Positions 33,267 to 42,227 of a stretch of 64,000 nucleotides of DNA are shown here, piece after piece. Numbering within the stretch: the stretch's first letter is position 1; each line of letters opens with the position of its first letter. The stretch is from Caballeronia calidae (lineage in GTDB: Bacteria > Pseudomonadota > Gammaproteobacteria > Burkholderiales > Burkholderiaceae). The translations under genes and the position numbers were made by a program. The DNA is taken from contig NZ_FCOX02000046.1 in NCBI RefSeq assembly GCF_900044055.2, forward strand, positions 1-64,000. The letters run 5' to 3'. The notes beneath the pieces are model-generated. The model saw only the letters and a list, made by a program, of their open reading frames with translations. It was not told the origin of the DNA and searched no databases.

Positions 33267-34418
33267 TTAGCTGCTTCTGGTTCGCTCCAGTGTCTGGCGA
33301 ATTTCGCCGGCATGCTGATCGAGCATTGGTGCCGGCATGCGTATGCTCCCAGGCGTGTCGCTCAGTTTCACAGATACACCCAAGGTCTTCGTCGGTCCCA
33401 ATTTTGGATGAGACACGGTTTCGACCATCCCGCGGTGGACGACCTGCGGATGATTGAACAACTGATCGTGGTTCAGCACGGGGGCGCATGGAACGCCAAT
33501 TTGGTCAAGACCGTTCACCCAATAGTGCACGGGATGTTGCACTGTCGCGGCAGATAGCAAGCGCACGAGTTCGTCATTGTGTGCTACGCGATCATGCAGT
33601 TCAATGAACCTCGGGTCTTCGATCAATTGAGGAAGTTCCGCGAAACGACAGAACGCTTCGAAAAAGTGCTGCAACCCTGCTCCGACGGTTACATAGCCAT
33701 CAGAGCAGGGAAAGACTTGATACGGTGCCACCCCGCGGTGCGCCTGTCCAAGGCGGGGCGGGTTAGTGCCCGTGGTAAAGTAGTGTGCTGCCTCGTAGAG
33801 TTGCAAACTGATGCCGGCTTCTAGCAAAGAGGTCTCCACGTGTTGTCCACGCCCGGTGCGGTGCCGTGCTTCCACAGCAGCAAGAAGTCCGATGGTTAGG
33901 TTTAGTCCGGCCGCGATATCGCAGATGGGAATCGGTAACCGATGGGGCTGACCGTCGCGCGGTCCTGTTATGTTCATAAGGCCCGACATGCCCTGCGCCA
34001 TCAAATCAAAACCGCCGCGTGCCGCATCCGGTCCCGTTTGCCCATAGCCAGAGATTGATCCGTAGATCAAACGCGGAAAACGCCCGTTGAGTTGTTCCCA
34101 ACTCATCCCCAGACGCGCAGCTACGCCCGGCCGAAAGCTTTGCAAAAAGATGTCGGCATCCGCGGCCAATTTCATCAGAGTGTCGAAATCTGACGGCTTC
34201 TTTAGATCTAGTGCGATGCTGCGTTTATTGCGATTCCATATCATAAAGGCCGCGCTTTCGCCTTCTACGATAGGCGGCACGCTACGCGCACCTTCACCCG
34301 TCAGAGGTTCGACCTTGATAACGTCAGCCCCATGATCGGCAAGGTTCATCGCGCACAGAGGTCCCGCGATATTCTGTGCCACCTCAATGACTCTCAGTCC
34401 GTCCAAGGCACCTGGCAT
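33267..34418 (-). CDS. CaiB/BaiF (family III) CoA-transferase, Glu variant
   Basis: A 383-residue single-domain member; the start at 34418 is supported by GGAGG five bases upstream. 'LDGLRVIEVAQNIAGPLCAM', 'LADHGADVIKVEPLTGEG', 'SGYGQTGPDAARGGFDLMAQ' are canonical. At the catalytic position it has Glu200 ('VETSLLEAGIS') instead of Asp, a variant I recall from other members of the family. It is 22 bp after the crotonase gene and about 170 bp before the second transferase; the two may act on different acids or together. Confidence 0.9.
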   Translation of the reverse strand: MPGALDGLRVIEVAQNIAGPLCAMNLADHGADVIKVEPLTGEGARSVPPIVEGESAAFMIWNRNKRSIALDLKKPSDFDTLMKLAADADIFLQSFRPGVAARLGMSWEQLNGRFPRLIYGSISGYGQTGPDAARGGFDLMAQGMSGLMNITGPRDGQPHRLPIPICDIAAGLNLTIGLLAAVEARHRTGRGQHVETSLLEAGISLQLYEAAHYFTTGTNPPRLGQAHRGVAPYQVFPCSDGYVTVGAGLQHFFEAFCRFAELPQLIEDPRFIELHDRVAHNDELVRLLSAATVQHPVHYWVNGLDQIGVPCAPVLNHDQLFNHPQVVHRGMVETVSHPKLGPTKTLGVSVKLSDTPGSIRMPAPMLDQHAGEIRQTLERTRSS

Positions 34419-34440
34419 ACTGCCTCCATTTTCTTTGTCT

Positions 34441-35271
34441 TCAGCGACCCTGAAAGACCGGATCGCGCTTTTCCGCAAACGCGCGTCGGCCCTCTGCGTA
34501 GTCTTCGCTTTCCAAGCAAGCGCGCTCCCGCTCGTTACACCGAGCGATATCGCGGATCGGTGCATCGCTAACGGCAGTTTCAATCGCCTGTTTTGCTGCC
34601 TGGACCGTAAGCGGCGCGTTACGTGCGATGCGCAGAGCGGTCTCTCCCACTGTCTCGCGCAACTCGCTCGTGCGTATCACCTCGTTGACCAGTCCCATCC
34701 GCAGTGCCTTGTTTGCGTCATAACGGTCGGCCGTAAAAATAATCTCCTTCGCCTTTGACGGTCCGACGACTTCGGTGAGGCGCTTGGCAAGGCAATAGTA
34801 ATAGGCCAGGCCTAGTCGCGCCGCCGGAATTCCGAAGGAAGCGCTCTCCCCTACGATACGAAGATCACACGCCAGCGCGATTGCAGCGCCCGCTCCGAGA
34901 CAGTAGCCGGAAATCATTGCTATGGTGGGCTTCGAGAATTCCTGCAGTGCCCGAAGAGTAGGTAAAGCTACGTCAGCGTCAGCGCTTGTCGTGGACTTAT
35001 CGTTCCCTTGTTTCTCCGCCACGTCCGCGCCGGAGCAGAATGCTTTTTCACCACGCCCGTATATGACGACGCAACGAATATTGTCGTCGTCGCGCAGGCG
35101 ATCTAGCTCGTTCTTTAGCGTTCTCCACATTGCGAGAGAAATCGCATTACGCTTCCGAACATTATCGAGTTCTATCCAACCTACGCCGCCATTTATATCG
35201 ACCCTAACGCGACCCGGCCGGTCATCGTCCAAGATCAATTTCGATTTTGCGCCATCCATTTGAATCTCCAT
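34441..35271 (-). CDS. Enoyl-CoA hydratase/isomerase (crotonase) family protein
   Basis: A 276-residue crotonase: 'GEKAFCSGADVAEKQ' and 'MISGYCLGAGAAIALACDLR' form the oxyanion hole, 'GIPAARLGLAYYY' replaces the usual 'PExxLGxxPG', so both catalytic Glu are missing. Such variants can be isomerases, decarboxylases or hydrolases. The ATG at 35271 or the one at 35259 (GGAG seven bases upstream) may be used. It follows the livF gene by about 100 bp on the same strand and precedes two CoA-transferases. Confidence 0.88.
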   Translation of the reverse strand: MEIQMDGAKSKLILDDDRPGRVRVDINGGVGWIELDNVRKRNAISLAMWRTLKNELDRLRDDDNIRCVVIYGRGEKAFCSGADVAEKQGNDKSTTSADADVALPTLRALQEFSKPTIAMISGYCLGAGAAIALACDLRIVGESASFGIPAARLGLAYYYCLAKRLTEVVGPSKAKEIIFTADRYDANKALRMGLVNEVIRTSELRETVGETALRIARNAPLTVQAAKQAIETAVSDAPIRDIARCNERERACLESEDYAEGRRAFAEKRDPVFQGR

Positions 35272-35373
35272 TGTCGGTCTCGTTCCATTTTCATGCTGGC
35301 ACCAAGGAGTTGTTGCTGGCGCGTCGAACAGGTAAAGACCGCTACGCTTAACTAAAATCGAAGCTATAGGTCT

Positions 35374-36096
35374 TTAGATTCCTAAGTAAGCCTTTTGAAT
35401 CTGCTCGCTCTGGGCAAGCGTCTTCGCATCCCCTTGCGCAATGACACGGCCACCCTCCAACACGTATGCGCGGTGGGCAATCTCCAGCGCCACCTCAGCA
35501 TTCTGCTCGACTACGAGAATGTCGACCCCGCTATTGGCAATCTCCAACAATAGAGCAGATATCCGGTCGACAATCACGGGTGCTAGTCCAATCGTTGGCT
35601 CATCGAGCAACAAGACCCGAGGATTGCTCATCAGCGCTCGGGCGACAGCGACCATCTGCTGCTGTCCACCGCTGAACTTCCCTGCCAAAGTGGTGAGCCG
35701 AGGCTTAAGCTCTGGAAACAATGAGAGCACTCGCTCCATGTCTCTGCGCACACCCGATCGATCGCTTCGCGTATAGGCGCCCAACTCGAGATTCTCTTTC
35801 AACGTCATCTCACTGAAGAGCCGGCGTCCCTCGGGCACAACGGACAGGCCTCGTTTCACGAGCGCATCCGCGTTGTAGCCAGTTACATCCTCCCCAAACA
35901 GTTTCACTCTTCCGGCGTTCGGCTTGAGAATGCCAGAAACGCTTTTTATGACGGTTGACTTCCCGGCGCCGTTCGCGCCGACCATCGTAACGACCTCGCC
36001 TCGCCGTATCTCCATCGACACATCCATTATGGCGGGCACTTCTCCGTAGAAGGTGCTGAGGCCTTCAACCTTTAGCGACGGAGCTTTATTTTCCAT
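35374..36096 (-). CDS. livF: Branched-chain-type ABC transporter ATP-binding protein (LivF)
   Basis: A 240-residue ATPase starting at 36096, inside the end of livG (11-bp overlap). Walker A 'GANGAGKST', signature 'FSGGQQQMVAVARALMSNPR', Walker B 'LLLDEPTIGLAP' and the LivF hallmark 'ILVVEQNAEVALEIAHRAYV' are clear. It pairs with LivG to drive the importer. The symbol denotes the family; the substrate in this locus is more likely an organic or aromatic acid than an amino acid. Confidence 0.93.
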   Translation of the reverse strand: MENKAPSLKVEGLSTFYGEVPAIMDVSMEIRRGEVVTMVGANGAGKSTVIKSVSGILKPNAGRVKLFGEDVTGYNADALVKRGLSVVPEGRRLFSEMTLKENLELGAYTRSDRSGVRRDMERVLSLFPELKPRLTTLAGKFSGGQQQMVAVARALMSNPRVLLLDEPTIGLAPVIVDRISALLLEIANSGVDILVVEQNAEVALEIAHRAYVLEGGRVIAQGDAKTLAQSEQIQKAYLGI

Positions 36097-36832
36097 GGCG
36101 AGAGCCCAGATAGGCAGCAATGACCTTCTCATTCAAACGAATCTGGCTTGGGGAGCCGGTCGCGAGCTGTTGACCATGGTGTAGCACAACAATTCGGTCG
36201 CAGAGGGCCATGACTGCTTTCATGTTGTGCTCAACCAGCAGGATGGTGCAGCCGAAACGTTCGCGGATCGTCCGCAGTGCGTTCAATGTTGACGCCACCT
36301 CTGTCTCGTTCAGGCCGGTCAACGGTTCGTCAAGGCAAAGCAGGCGTGGCCTAGTGGCCAGCGCAAGCGCAATGCTCACTAGTCGCTGAATACCATGCGG
36401 CAGCGAGCCAGCGACCCTGTCCAGATGAGAGGTCAGTCCAAGTATGTCTGCGGATTCTGCGACACGTTGCTGACGCTGAGCGCTGGATGCCCCAGACAAC
36501 CAGTGAATTGTGCCCAGCAGGATATTGTCCCGTACGGTCATGCTTCGCATATAGCTACCATGTTGAAAGGTCCGTACCAACCCCATGCGACTGATTTCAG
36601 TGGGTGACTTGCGCGTACAATCTTTTCCGAATATTTCAAGTCTGCCACTGGACGGCTTTAAAAAGCCACTGATAAGGTTGAACGTAGTACTCTTTCCAGC
36701 TCCATTAGGGCCGATGAGACCGAGAATTTCTCCCTCGCATACTGTCAAATTAAGGTCCGCCACTGCCACGAGACCGGCGAACCGGCGGGTCACGTTAGTC
36801 GTCTGCAGCAAGACTGCATTCCCTTCGGCCAT
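36086..36832 (-). CDS. livG: Branched-chain-type ABC transporter ATP-binding protein (LivG)
   Basis: A 248-residue ATPase with Walker A 'GPNGAGKST', 'RTFQHGSYMRSMTVRDNILLG', Walker B 'LLCLDEPLTGLN' and 'LLVEHNMKAVMALCDRIVVL'. 'GIQRLVSIALALATRPR' stands where the LSGGQ signature is expected and is degenerate in its first residues ('LPHGIQRLVSIA'), as in other LivG proteins. GGGAGAAA precedes the ATG. It sits between livM and livF. Confidence 0.93.
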   Translation of the reverse strand: MAEGNAVLLQTTNVTRRFAGLVAVADLNLTVCEGEILGLIGPNGAGKSTTFNLISGFLKPSSGRLEIFGKDCTRKSPTEISRMGLVRTFQHGSYMRSMTVRDNILLGTIHWLSGASSAQRQQRVAESADILGLTSHLDRVAGSLPHGIQRLVSIALALATRPRLLCLDEPLTGLNETEVASTLNALRTIRERFGCTILLVEHNMKAVMALCDRIVVLHHGQQLATGSPSQIRLNEKVIAAYLGSRHGK

Positions 36833-36848
36833 GCTCGTTTCTCCCGGA

Positions 36849-37844
36849 TTAGAATGTGACGATCTTTGTGCGCTTACCAGTCCTTTTCCGACTGGCCGGG
36901 AGCCATCTCTTCCACGAAACCCCGACGAGTCCCTTTGGCATCAACAACATGGCCAGTACGATTGCACCACCATAGACAAAATGTTCACCTGCTCCCAAGC
37001 CGAGGGCGAAGCTGCTTAAAAGTACCAACACAATCGCGCCTACCACGCTTCCGAACAAGGACGACTCGCCGCCGATCTTGACGTAAGCGAGGCCATAAGC
37101 CGCCAGAAGGAAACTGAAATCGCCCGGACTGATTACATTGTTCACGAACGCCTGGAGACTACCTGCGACCCCTGCGCACAAAGATGCAAGGACAAAACAA
37201 GCAACCTTCGACATTAGTACGTTGAGGCCGACGGTGCTGACGATATCCTCGTTATCGCGGATCGCCACAAGTACCTTTCCGAAATCAGATTTTTCGACAA
37301 CATAGAGCACGAACAGGAGCAGCAATACAACCGCCACCACAAAGGTCGGTAACCAGTGGTCGAGCCACCGGGGGGGGAAGATACCCGCCATACCGGACAC
37401 TCCACCGACGACATCGGCTTTTGATAAGCCGATCCGGACCGCTTCTGCGAAGGCAAAGCTGATCAGCATGAAGTAGGGGCCTTTCGCTCTCAGTGTCACC
37501 AGGCCAAACGGGAAGCTCACGAGCGCGACGATGACCGGGCCGATAAGCATCGCTACAATGAACGGCCATTGAAAGATCGTCGTAGCCACGCCGGCGCCAT
37601 ATGCGCCGACGGCCATGAAGGCGGCCGTGGCGAAACTTACTTCCCCTATGAGCATGACGAACCGCATGCTTGCGGCCGTCAGGGCCGCGATCGCGATAAG
37701 GTTCACGAGACTCGCCGTGTACGGCGTTCTGAAAAGGAACGTCGCCAGAATAGCTAAGACGGCACCTACGATCCACCGTCCTCCAAAAATTTTAGGCGTG
37801 TGCAAGGAGCCCCCTCGGTCTGAAAAGCAAAACGACAATGACAA
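36849..37844 (-). CDS. livM: Branched-chain-type ABC transporter permease (LivM)
   Basis: An inner-membrane permease of about 318-331 residues with hydrophobic segments throughout and the LivM/RbsC-type loops 'SFPFGLVTLRAKGPYFMLIS', 'AIRDNEDIVSTVGLNVLMSK' (the EAA-like loop) and 'YVKIGGESSLFGSVVGAIVL'. From the ATG at 37844 it would overlap livH by 53 bp; a TTG near 37805 is a shorter alternative. It forms the channel with LivH. Confidence 0.92.
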   Translation of the reverse strand: MSLSFCFSDRGGSLHTPKIFGGRWIVGAVLAILATFLFRTPYTASLVNLIAIAALTAASMRFVMLIGEVSFATAAFMAVGAYGAGVATTIFQWPFIVAMLIGPVIVALVSFPFGLVTLRAKGPYFMLISFAFAEAVRIGLSKADVVGGVSGMAGIFPPRWLDHWLPTFVVAVVLLLLFVLYVVEKSDFGKVLVAIRDNEDIVSTVGLNVLMSKVACFVLASLCAGVAGSLQAFVNNVISPGDFSFLLAAYGLAYVKIGGESSLFGSVVGAIVLVLLSSFALGLGAGEHFVYGGAIVLAMLLMPKGLVGVSWKRWLPASRKRTGKRTKIVTF

Positions 37845-38667
37845 TCAAAAACATCGCAATGGTTGCAGTCGACGCATCAAAGTAAAATCCGCCGACCGCT
37901 TCAATGAATGCAATAAGAATTGATCCGACGATTGCACCGGGAATACTTCCCAGTCCTCCGACGACCACCGCGACGAACGTTTTCATTAGGTAATCCGAAC
38001 CGATGAACGGCGTGACGATCGTAACCGGCGCGATCAACACTCCTGCCACTGCGGCCATAAGCGCGGCTAGCAGGAAGCCAATCAAAGCGATGCGTCCGTA
38101 GGGAATCCCCTGCAACAGGGCGGCTTCGCGATCAGAAGCCACCGCGCGTAAGGCGAGCCCGAGCTTCGTCGATCTAAGGACCGTGAACAATATTCCGGTC
38201 ATAACCGCGGAGGCGAGACATAGCATGAGCCTTTGAGTCGTGATTACCGCAGAGAAGATTTTCACATTGCCTTCGATGATTTGAGGCACGGCGTGCACGT
38301 TGCCACCAAAAGACGCTAGAAACGTACCATCAAGAAGGAGAGCCATTCCCATGGTGAGGATGAAAGCACCTTCCATATCACGAAGGAATTTTGACACTCC
38401 AAACCGAAACACAATGGCTGCCAGCGCTAAAGAGGCGACAACCCCAACGACAGCAGATAACAAAAAAGCCACAAATACGCCACATCCAAACGCTTCCATC
38501 TTTGGAACAAGAACTGGAATCATCAGCGCAGCCAGAGCGAAAAAGTGCCCGTGCACAAAATTCACAATGCGCATTACACCGAAGATAAGCGTTAGCCCAA
38601 GTGAAAACAAAATGTACACTGCGCCGATTTGTAGCGTTGTGATTAACAACTGCAGAGCAGTCTGCAC
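37792..38667 (-). CDS. livH: Branched-chain-type ABC transporter permease (LivH)
   Basis: A 291-residue inner-membrane permease starting with GTG at 38667 behind AGGAGG. 'GAVYILFSLGLTLIFGVMRIVNFVHG' type N-terminus, the loop 'RAVASDREAALLQGIPYGRI' and 'FVAVVVGGLGSIPGAIVGS' are characteristic. It lies second in the transporter operon, about 117 bp after the binding-protein gene. Confidence 0.93.
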   Translation of the reverse strand: MQTALQLLITTLQIGAVYILFSLGLTLIFGVMRIVNFVHGHFFALAALMIPVLVPKMEAFGCGVFVAFLLSAVVGVVASLALAAIVFRFGVSKFLRDMEGAFILTMGMALLLDGTFLASFGGNVHAVPQIIEGNVKIFSAVITTQRLMLCLASAVMTGILFTVLRSTKLGLALRAVASDREAALLQGIPYGRIALIGFLLAALMAAVAGVLIAPVTIVTPFIGSDYLMKTFVAVVVGGLGSIPGAIVGSILIAFIEAVGGFYFDASTATIAMFLIVIVVLLFRPRGLLAHA

Positions 38668-38784
38668 GATGTTTGCCTCCTTTTGATGACGCGATCGAAA
38701 ACTTGTTGCCCCAGTGGTCCATTGTCTGCGCCGTTACAGCTCGGCATCATGACGTGTAGGGCCGCTTCGAAATGGTGGAAATCG

Positions 38785-39954
38785 TCAGGGCCTCGGAAGC
38801 ACCTTTGCTCGCTCGACGACCTTTGCGTTCACGATTTGAGTAATGTAGACAGGGAGCATAGGTTGGACATTTGATCCGTAGATATCTTTTCCGCCGAAAC
38901 CGATGTCGTCTCCGAAAAAGCTGTTAAATTTAACTTTCGGCATAACAGCGGCGATGGCAGTGGGCTCGAGGCTTTGCGCGTACTCGGCGCCAGCCTTCAG
39001 CATGTGGACAGCGTCGTAGCAGGGAATGCTGGCCAAACCCAGCGACTCGCCCGAGACAGGAACCTGCCCAGCGTTCAACCTACGTTGTAGAGGGGTGGCA
39101 TTGGGACCGTCGAACGTGAGTGCCGCACCCATATATACACCCTCAGCCGCAGGCCCTCCTGTTGCAATTAGACCTTCGGCAGCAGTGCTAGCGGTTGCGA
39201 CCTTTACCCCTTTCCAGCCAAGCACAGAAAGCTCCTTGAAGATCTGGCCGGCGTCAGGCGGTAATGCTGAGCCCAATTCCACGACGTCAGGTTTCAAAGA
39301 GGCCAGACGCTGCGCGATGGGTTGAAATTCCGTCGTACCGCGTTCGTAGAAGTCGGAAGTCACTACTCTGAGTCCTGCCTTCTCCCACATTGGACGCAAT
39401 GCCTGCTCCGATTCTCGACCGGTGGAGTCGCTCACGTTAAGCATCGCAACGGTCTTGGCGGCCGGGTATGTGCTCGTAATGAACTTAATCATCGCCGGAC
39501 CGACCTCGAAAGGGGTTACGATATCCGAGAAGGTCAACGGGTATTTTGGCCCCTTCGAGCCTTTGGCCCAGCCTTGGCTAAAGAGCAATACTTCTTGGCG
39601 CTCCGTTAGAGACTGTGCTGCGGCGATGGGTGCGCTTCCAACGGCGCACATGTATTTGACGCCATCACGGTTAACCAGGGTTTGGGCAACCTTCGCACCT
39701 TCCGCAGCTGTATATTTGTTGTCGTAGGCGATGCATTCTACATTGTAGGCTTTGCCTTTAACCTTAATGCCACCCGCGTTCTTGATCTCCGCCGCAGCTT
39801 GTTGGCACATGTATAGCGATGCTTTACCGAACGGAGCGCCTGCTCCAGACAGCGGGACCGAGAGCCCAAACTTGATCGTTTCACCAGCGCTAACTGAAGT
39901 CGCAGAAACCACAGACGCAGTGGCCAAAGCGCTAAGAAAGATAATGGTTTTCAT
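38785..39954 (-). CDS. Periplasmic substrate-binding protein of the Liv-type ABC transporter
   Basis: A 389-residue type I periplasmic binding protein with signal peptide ('MKTIIFLSALATASVVSATS' then 'VSA'), then 'IKFGLSVPLSGAGAPFGKAS', 'AYDNKYTAAEGAKVAQTLVN' and 'KTVAMLNVSDSTGRESEQAL'. Belongs to the Leu/Ile/Val-binding protein family (peripla_BP_6), many members of which bind aromatic or aliphatic acids. First gene of the unit that ends with CoA-transferases at 31911, which argues for a carboxylate ligand. Confidence 0.92.
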   Translation of the reverse strand: MKTIIFLSALATASVVSATSVSAGETIKFGLSVPLSGAGAPFGKASLYMCQQAAAEIKNAGGIKVKGKAYNVECIAYDNKYTAAEGAKVAQTLVNRDGVKYMCAVGSAPIAAAQSLTERQEVLLFSQGWAKGSKGPKYPLTFSDIVTPFEVGPAMIKFITSTYPAAKTVAMLNVSDSTGRESEQALRPMWEKAGLRVVTSDFYERGTTEFQPIAQRLASLKPDVVELGSALPPDAGQIFKELSVLGWKGVKVATASTAAEGLIATGGPAAEGVYMGAALTFDGPNATPLQRRLNAGQVPVSGESLGLASIPCYDAVHMLKAGAEYAQSLEPTAIAAVMPKVKFNSFFGDDIGFGGKDIYGSNVQPMLPVYITQIVNAKVVERAKVLPRP

Positions 39955-40412
39955 ATGCCTGTCTCCATGCGCGGCTTCCGCGCTATGTTATGTGCCTTCT
40001 GACGCAGCTTGGAAGGTGGATCGCACTGCGCGATTCTTCAAGCTTCTGAGCGCGCCACTTTATTAGTTATTCTAATCATACTGCCGTGTCTTTCGATCTA
40101 CTACGAGGCGGTAAGGCTAAGGATCTTTGCACCGCGCGCAAACCCACGTTTATTGCTACATTAGGTTAATTACTACATTCTGCAGTCATTCGATTTGACA
40201 AAAATCCTATAGGGATATCCGCCCACTTCGGCTAATTCATAGGGGAGACGTCTGCTTAAAGCGTCGCGGTAAGCGACCGCACAATAAGGCTCACCCTCAT
40301 ACGGAGTTCAAGGAAATGACTCCGGGCGAGTTTGCCCGATAACAAGGCCTACCCGTCCCGGCTGACGCCTCATGAATGCCGGATATAAAGGTCGCAAACG
40401 CTGGTTAGCGTT
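39955..40412. promoter_or_regulatory. Gene-free region upstream of the Liv-type operon
   Basis: About 460 bp with no coding signal. It should hold the transporter promoter and the end of the hydrolase operon. An inverted repeat ATTAG-TTATT-CTAAT (40062-40076) about 110 bp before the binding-protein ATG is a possible operator. Confidence 0.4.
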
Positions 40413-41285
40413 CTATCTCTCCATAACTCGAACCACAGTTTTGGCAAGACTGCGGGGATCCCGATCCGTCCATGCTCCTTGTTGCACCGCATAGATGAAG
40501 TCCTGCACCGCCCTATTGAACAGTCCGGGCTCTTCGAGATTGATTGCGTGCCCTGTCTTTGGACAAATCCACAGGCCGGAGCGGGGGATCGTTCGCTTCA
40601 AAAACAAAGCAGGTGGAATGCAAGGCGTGTCCTCGTCGCCGACCGCAATCAATGTGGGAATTTTCGTGCCGTGCAGCATCGCCTCGAAATCGTAGATCGG
40701 CGGCCGCGTCGCGTGGCAAAACTCCATGAGGTCAGCCGCTCCGTGCGGGTCAAGGTCGGACAGATGCATCAAAAACTCGTTCCAACCGCGGACGTCTTTG
40801 TTCTGGAGCTGCACCCGATGTGAGCTGTCAACCACCTGATCGACGAACGCCTTTATTCCCTGGCTCCGCACTGCCCTAGCGACTGCCCGGGTTGCAGTCC
40901 TGAATTGGGTGATGTCGTCCGAACCCGTCCCCAAGCCGGCCAGCACCATGCCGCATACGCGCTCTGGATGAGCTAAACCGAAGTGCATTGCAAAATAGGC
41001 GCCCATGCTGAGTCCGACAATAAAGGCTTGATCAACGCCTGCGGCATCCATAACGTGGCCAATGTCGGTCGCCAGTGTTCGGAAGTCGGCGGGCTCTGCT
41101 GACCGCTCCGACGGCGCGTAACCTCTCGAGTTATAAGTGATGCATTTGTGGAAACGCGAGAACCAGCGGACCTGCGGCTCCCAGCTACGTTGGTCCGCAG
41201 CGGTCTCGTGGACAAATACAATCGGCGTGCCGGTTCCGGTAGCTTCGAATGAAAGGCGCGCCCCAGGTGCTTCGGCTAAAGGCAT
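40413..41285 (-). CDS. Alpha/beta hydrolase
   Basis: A 290-residue alpha/beta hydrolase of the 3-oxoadipate enol-lactonase-like group. Nucleophile elbow 'IVGLSMGAYFAMHFGLAHPERV', 'AVGDEDTPCIP' (acid), and 'CPKTGHAINLEEP' (His); the oxyanion 'FVHETAADQRSWEP' follows the first strand. No signal peptide, so cytoplasmic. Last gene of the ALDH-GMC-SDR-hydrolase unit. It may hydrolyse an ester or lactone made by the preceding oxidations. Confidence 0.9.
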   Translation of the reverse strand: MPLAEAPGARLSFEATGTGTPIVFVHETAADQRSWEPQVRWFSRFHKCITYNSRGYAPSERSAEPADFRTLATDIGHVMDAAGVDQAFIVGLSMGAYFAMHFGLAHPERVCGMVLAGLGTGSDDITQFRTATRAVARAVRSQGIKAFVDQVVDSSHRVQLQNKDVRGWNEFLMHLSDLDPHGAADLMEFCHATRPPIYDFEAMLHGTKIPTLIAVGDEDTPCIPPALFLKRTIPRSGLWICPKTGHAINLEEPGLFNRAVQDFIYAVQQGAWTDRDPRSLAKTVVRVMER

Positions 41286-41354
41286 GGATGTTCTCTAAAT
41301 GGGAACGGAAGTCGGATGGTGATCATAAAGCTTGTAATTGCTAAGCTAAATGCA

Positions 41355-42092
41355 TTAGCGCATGGTTATGCCACTATCTACAGCCATCACTTGACCCGTA
41401 ACGGATCGAGACTCGTCCGACGCTAGATAGACCGCCATATGCGCAATATCCATTGGGTCTACTAGCCCGAGAAGATGTCGGTCCGCAATGCGTTGCATTG
41501 ACTCGTTGCCAACGAGAAATCCTTCAATTCGAGGCGTGCGGGTGATGCCGGGCGCGATCGCGTTCACTCTAACTCGGTGCGACGCAAATTCAAGGGCCAT
41601 TGATCGGGTGAGCGCCACGACCCCGCCCTTAGCGGCTGTGTAGCAGTCTTTCCCCAGTACCGGTGTAAGCGCCACCATGGACGCCATATTTATTACACTG
41701 CCTCCGCCCGCCCTAATGAGATGGGGCAGACCGTATTTGCAAACCGTGAACGTCCCGTAAAGGTCAAGACGAATAGCCCGCCAGAATTCGTCGTCAGACG
41801 CATCGGTCACCGGGCCGTCGGCCGCTGTTGAGCCACCGGCAACATTGCAAAGTATATCTACCCGGCCATATTCGCATACCGCTCGCTCCAAAGCGGCAGA
41901 GACACTGGAAGCTGCGGTTACGTCACATTGCACTGGCAACGCTGCTGTTCCGTTGGTCGCAGACTGCGCCGCATCCAAGGTAAGGTCAGCCGCAAGTACT
42001 GAAGCACCCTCCGCCACGAATCTTCGACAAATTTGTTGCCCGATACCGCCACCCGCGCCTGTTACAAATGCGACACGACCGTTCAAACGCAT
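41355..42092 (-). CDS. SDR family oxidoreductase
   Basis: A 245-residue classical SDR starting at 42092 behind GGGGAGGA. TGAGGGIG cofactor motif, 'ILCNVAGGSTAA' (NVAG), Ser in 'INMASMVAL', 'YTAAK' catalytic pair, and the end 'SVTGQVMAVDSGITM'. In a unit with a GMC oxidoreductase and an aldehyde dehydrogenase it may oxidise a secondary alcohol. It lies about 70 bp from the hydrolase gene and 135 bp from the GMC gene. Confidence 0.9.
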   Translation of the reverse strand: MRLNGRVAFVTGAGGGIGQQICRRFVAEGASVLAADLTLDAAQSATNGTAALPVQCDVTAASSVSAALERAVCEYGRVDILCNVAGGSTAADGPVTDASDDEFWRAIRLDLYGTFTVCKYGLPHLIRAGGGSVINMASMVALTPVLGKDCYTAAKGGVVALTRSMALEFASHRVRVNAIAPGITRTPRIEGFLVGNESMQRIADRHLLGLVDPMDIAHMAVYLASDESRSVTGQVMAVDSGITMR

Positions 42093-42227
42093 ACCATCCT
42101 CCCCTAGCAAGAGGCCCTTCGGACCCTTGCGTAACATGCGAACCACCCCGCCCTATTGCTGAGCCTTTCAACTCCTTGATGGTCCGTTGCAAGCACGTGC
42201 TAATTGTGCAGGCAATCCACCGCGACC

